Position numbers and translations under genes: made by a program. A stretch of 64,000 bases of DNA from contig NZ_CP126084.1 of NCBI RefSeq assembly GCF_030122845.1, positions 1,674,001 through 1,738,000 on the forward strand. Reading direction: 5' to 3'. This document shows positions 63,864 to 64,000 of this stretch, in pieces. Positions within the stretch are counted from its first letter, which is position 1; every line of letters starts with the position of its first letter. The notes beneath the pieces were generated by a model. The model was not told where the DNA came from, did not search any database, and saw only the letters and a program-made list of their open reading frames with translations. The DNA is from Paenibacillus woosongensis. GTDB lineage: Bacteria > Bacillota > Bacilli > Paenibacillales > Paenibacillaceae.

Positions 63864-63929
63864 CCCTCATATATAGTAGAGAAATTTAGTTCTTTAAGCT
63901 CAAAAATCGCAAAAAGAGTGTATAATTAC

Positions 63930-63936
63930 AAGGATT
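63930..63936 (+). promoter_or_regulatory. Possible -10 box of the next transcription unit
   Basis: TATAAT in AGTGTATAATTAC near the right edge. The following gene lies outside the window; no start codon with SD is visible in the last 65 bases. Confidence 0.45.
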
Positions 63937-64000
63937 CGAAGGAATCTAAAGCAGCGGTCACGAATAAATTAAAGGAAATACCGAAGTCTAAATCGGGAAA

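Overview
The window looks like chromosomal DNA of a Gram-positive, endospore-former-type Bacillales bacterium, most likely Paenibacillus or a close relative. The reasons are strong AGGAGG-type ribosome binding sites with frequent TTG and GTG starts, intrinsic terminators after most transcription units, an L20-type leader before infC-rpmI-rplT with an ATT start on infC, a T-box before ilvBNC, a preQ1-I riboswitch before queCDEF, and a Bacillus-type Zur regulon (YciC, C-minus-like L33, ZnuABC, ZinT, YcgQR). Base composition is moderately GC-rich over the housekeeping parts and visibly AT-richer around 35-40 kb. I recognised no tRNA, rRNA, prophage, transposase or CRISPR array. The species assignment is inference.

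Layout. 0-10.5 kb: end of cobS, a chemoreceptor, a queuosine-precursor transporter, an M24 peptidase, an MFS exporter, a hydroxyacid dehydrogenase, and the queC-queD-queE-queF operon read leftwards from a preQ1-I riboswitch. 10.8-15.6 kb: a lipoprotein and a three-gene ABC importer preceded by a clear promoter and a structured leader. 15.5-22 kb: zinc-starvation block with Zur boxes, made of a ycgR-ycgQ pair (ycgQ carries an in-frame TAA), yciC, an alternative rpmG, and znuC-znuB-znuA. 22-33 kb: speD, an internally deleted GNAT gene, L25/Ctc, a TetR plus membrane-anchored serine hydrolase pair, a modular chitinase, an ankyrin protein, a MerR/aldo-keto reductase pair and a multi-motif intergenic repeat.

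33-40.4 kb is the accessory stretch. It holds several gene remnants (DUF4190, an SDR, a VOC protein, a DUF4256 copy), a MarR/nitroreductase operon with a long palindromic operator, a ZTP (pfl) riboswitch before a DJ-1/PfpI-family gene, a ferritin-like protein, an unknown protein and a second Zur-box locus (zinT). 40.4-50 kb: rlmD with a long low-complexity tail, recQ, a B12-binding radical SAM protein with an in-frame repeat tract, a 700-bp simple-repeat spacer, a lipase-like hydrolase, a VOC protein and mnmM-mnmL. 50-57 kb: trmB, a UgtP-like glycosyltransferase, a PAP2 phosphatase, a GT2 glycosyltransferase and the infC-rpmI-rplT operon. 57-64 kb: a Leu(CTC) T-box with ilvB-ilvN-ilvC, then gldA, then leuB.

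Working together: the que genes make preQ1 for tRNA queuosine and are shut off by their product. The Zur genes supply zinc uptake, a zinc chaperone-type GTPase and a ribosomal protein needing less zinc. mnmM, mnmL, trmB and rlmD are RNA-modifying enzymes. I did not find an obviously new multi-gene system. The most unusual regulatory association is the ZTP riboswitch with its own terminator in front of a lone DJ-1/PfpI gene. The other leads are local gene decay and unexplained leader structures.
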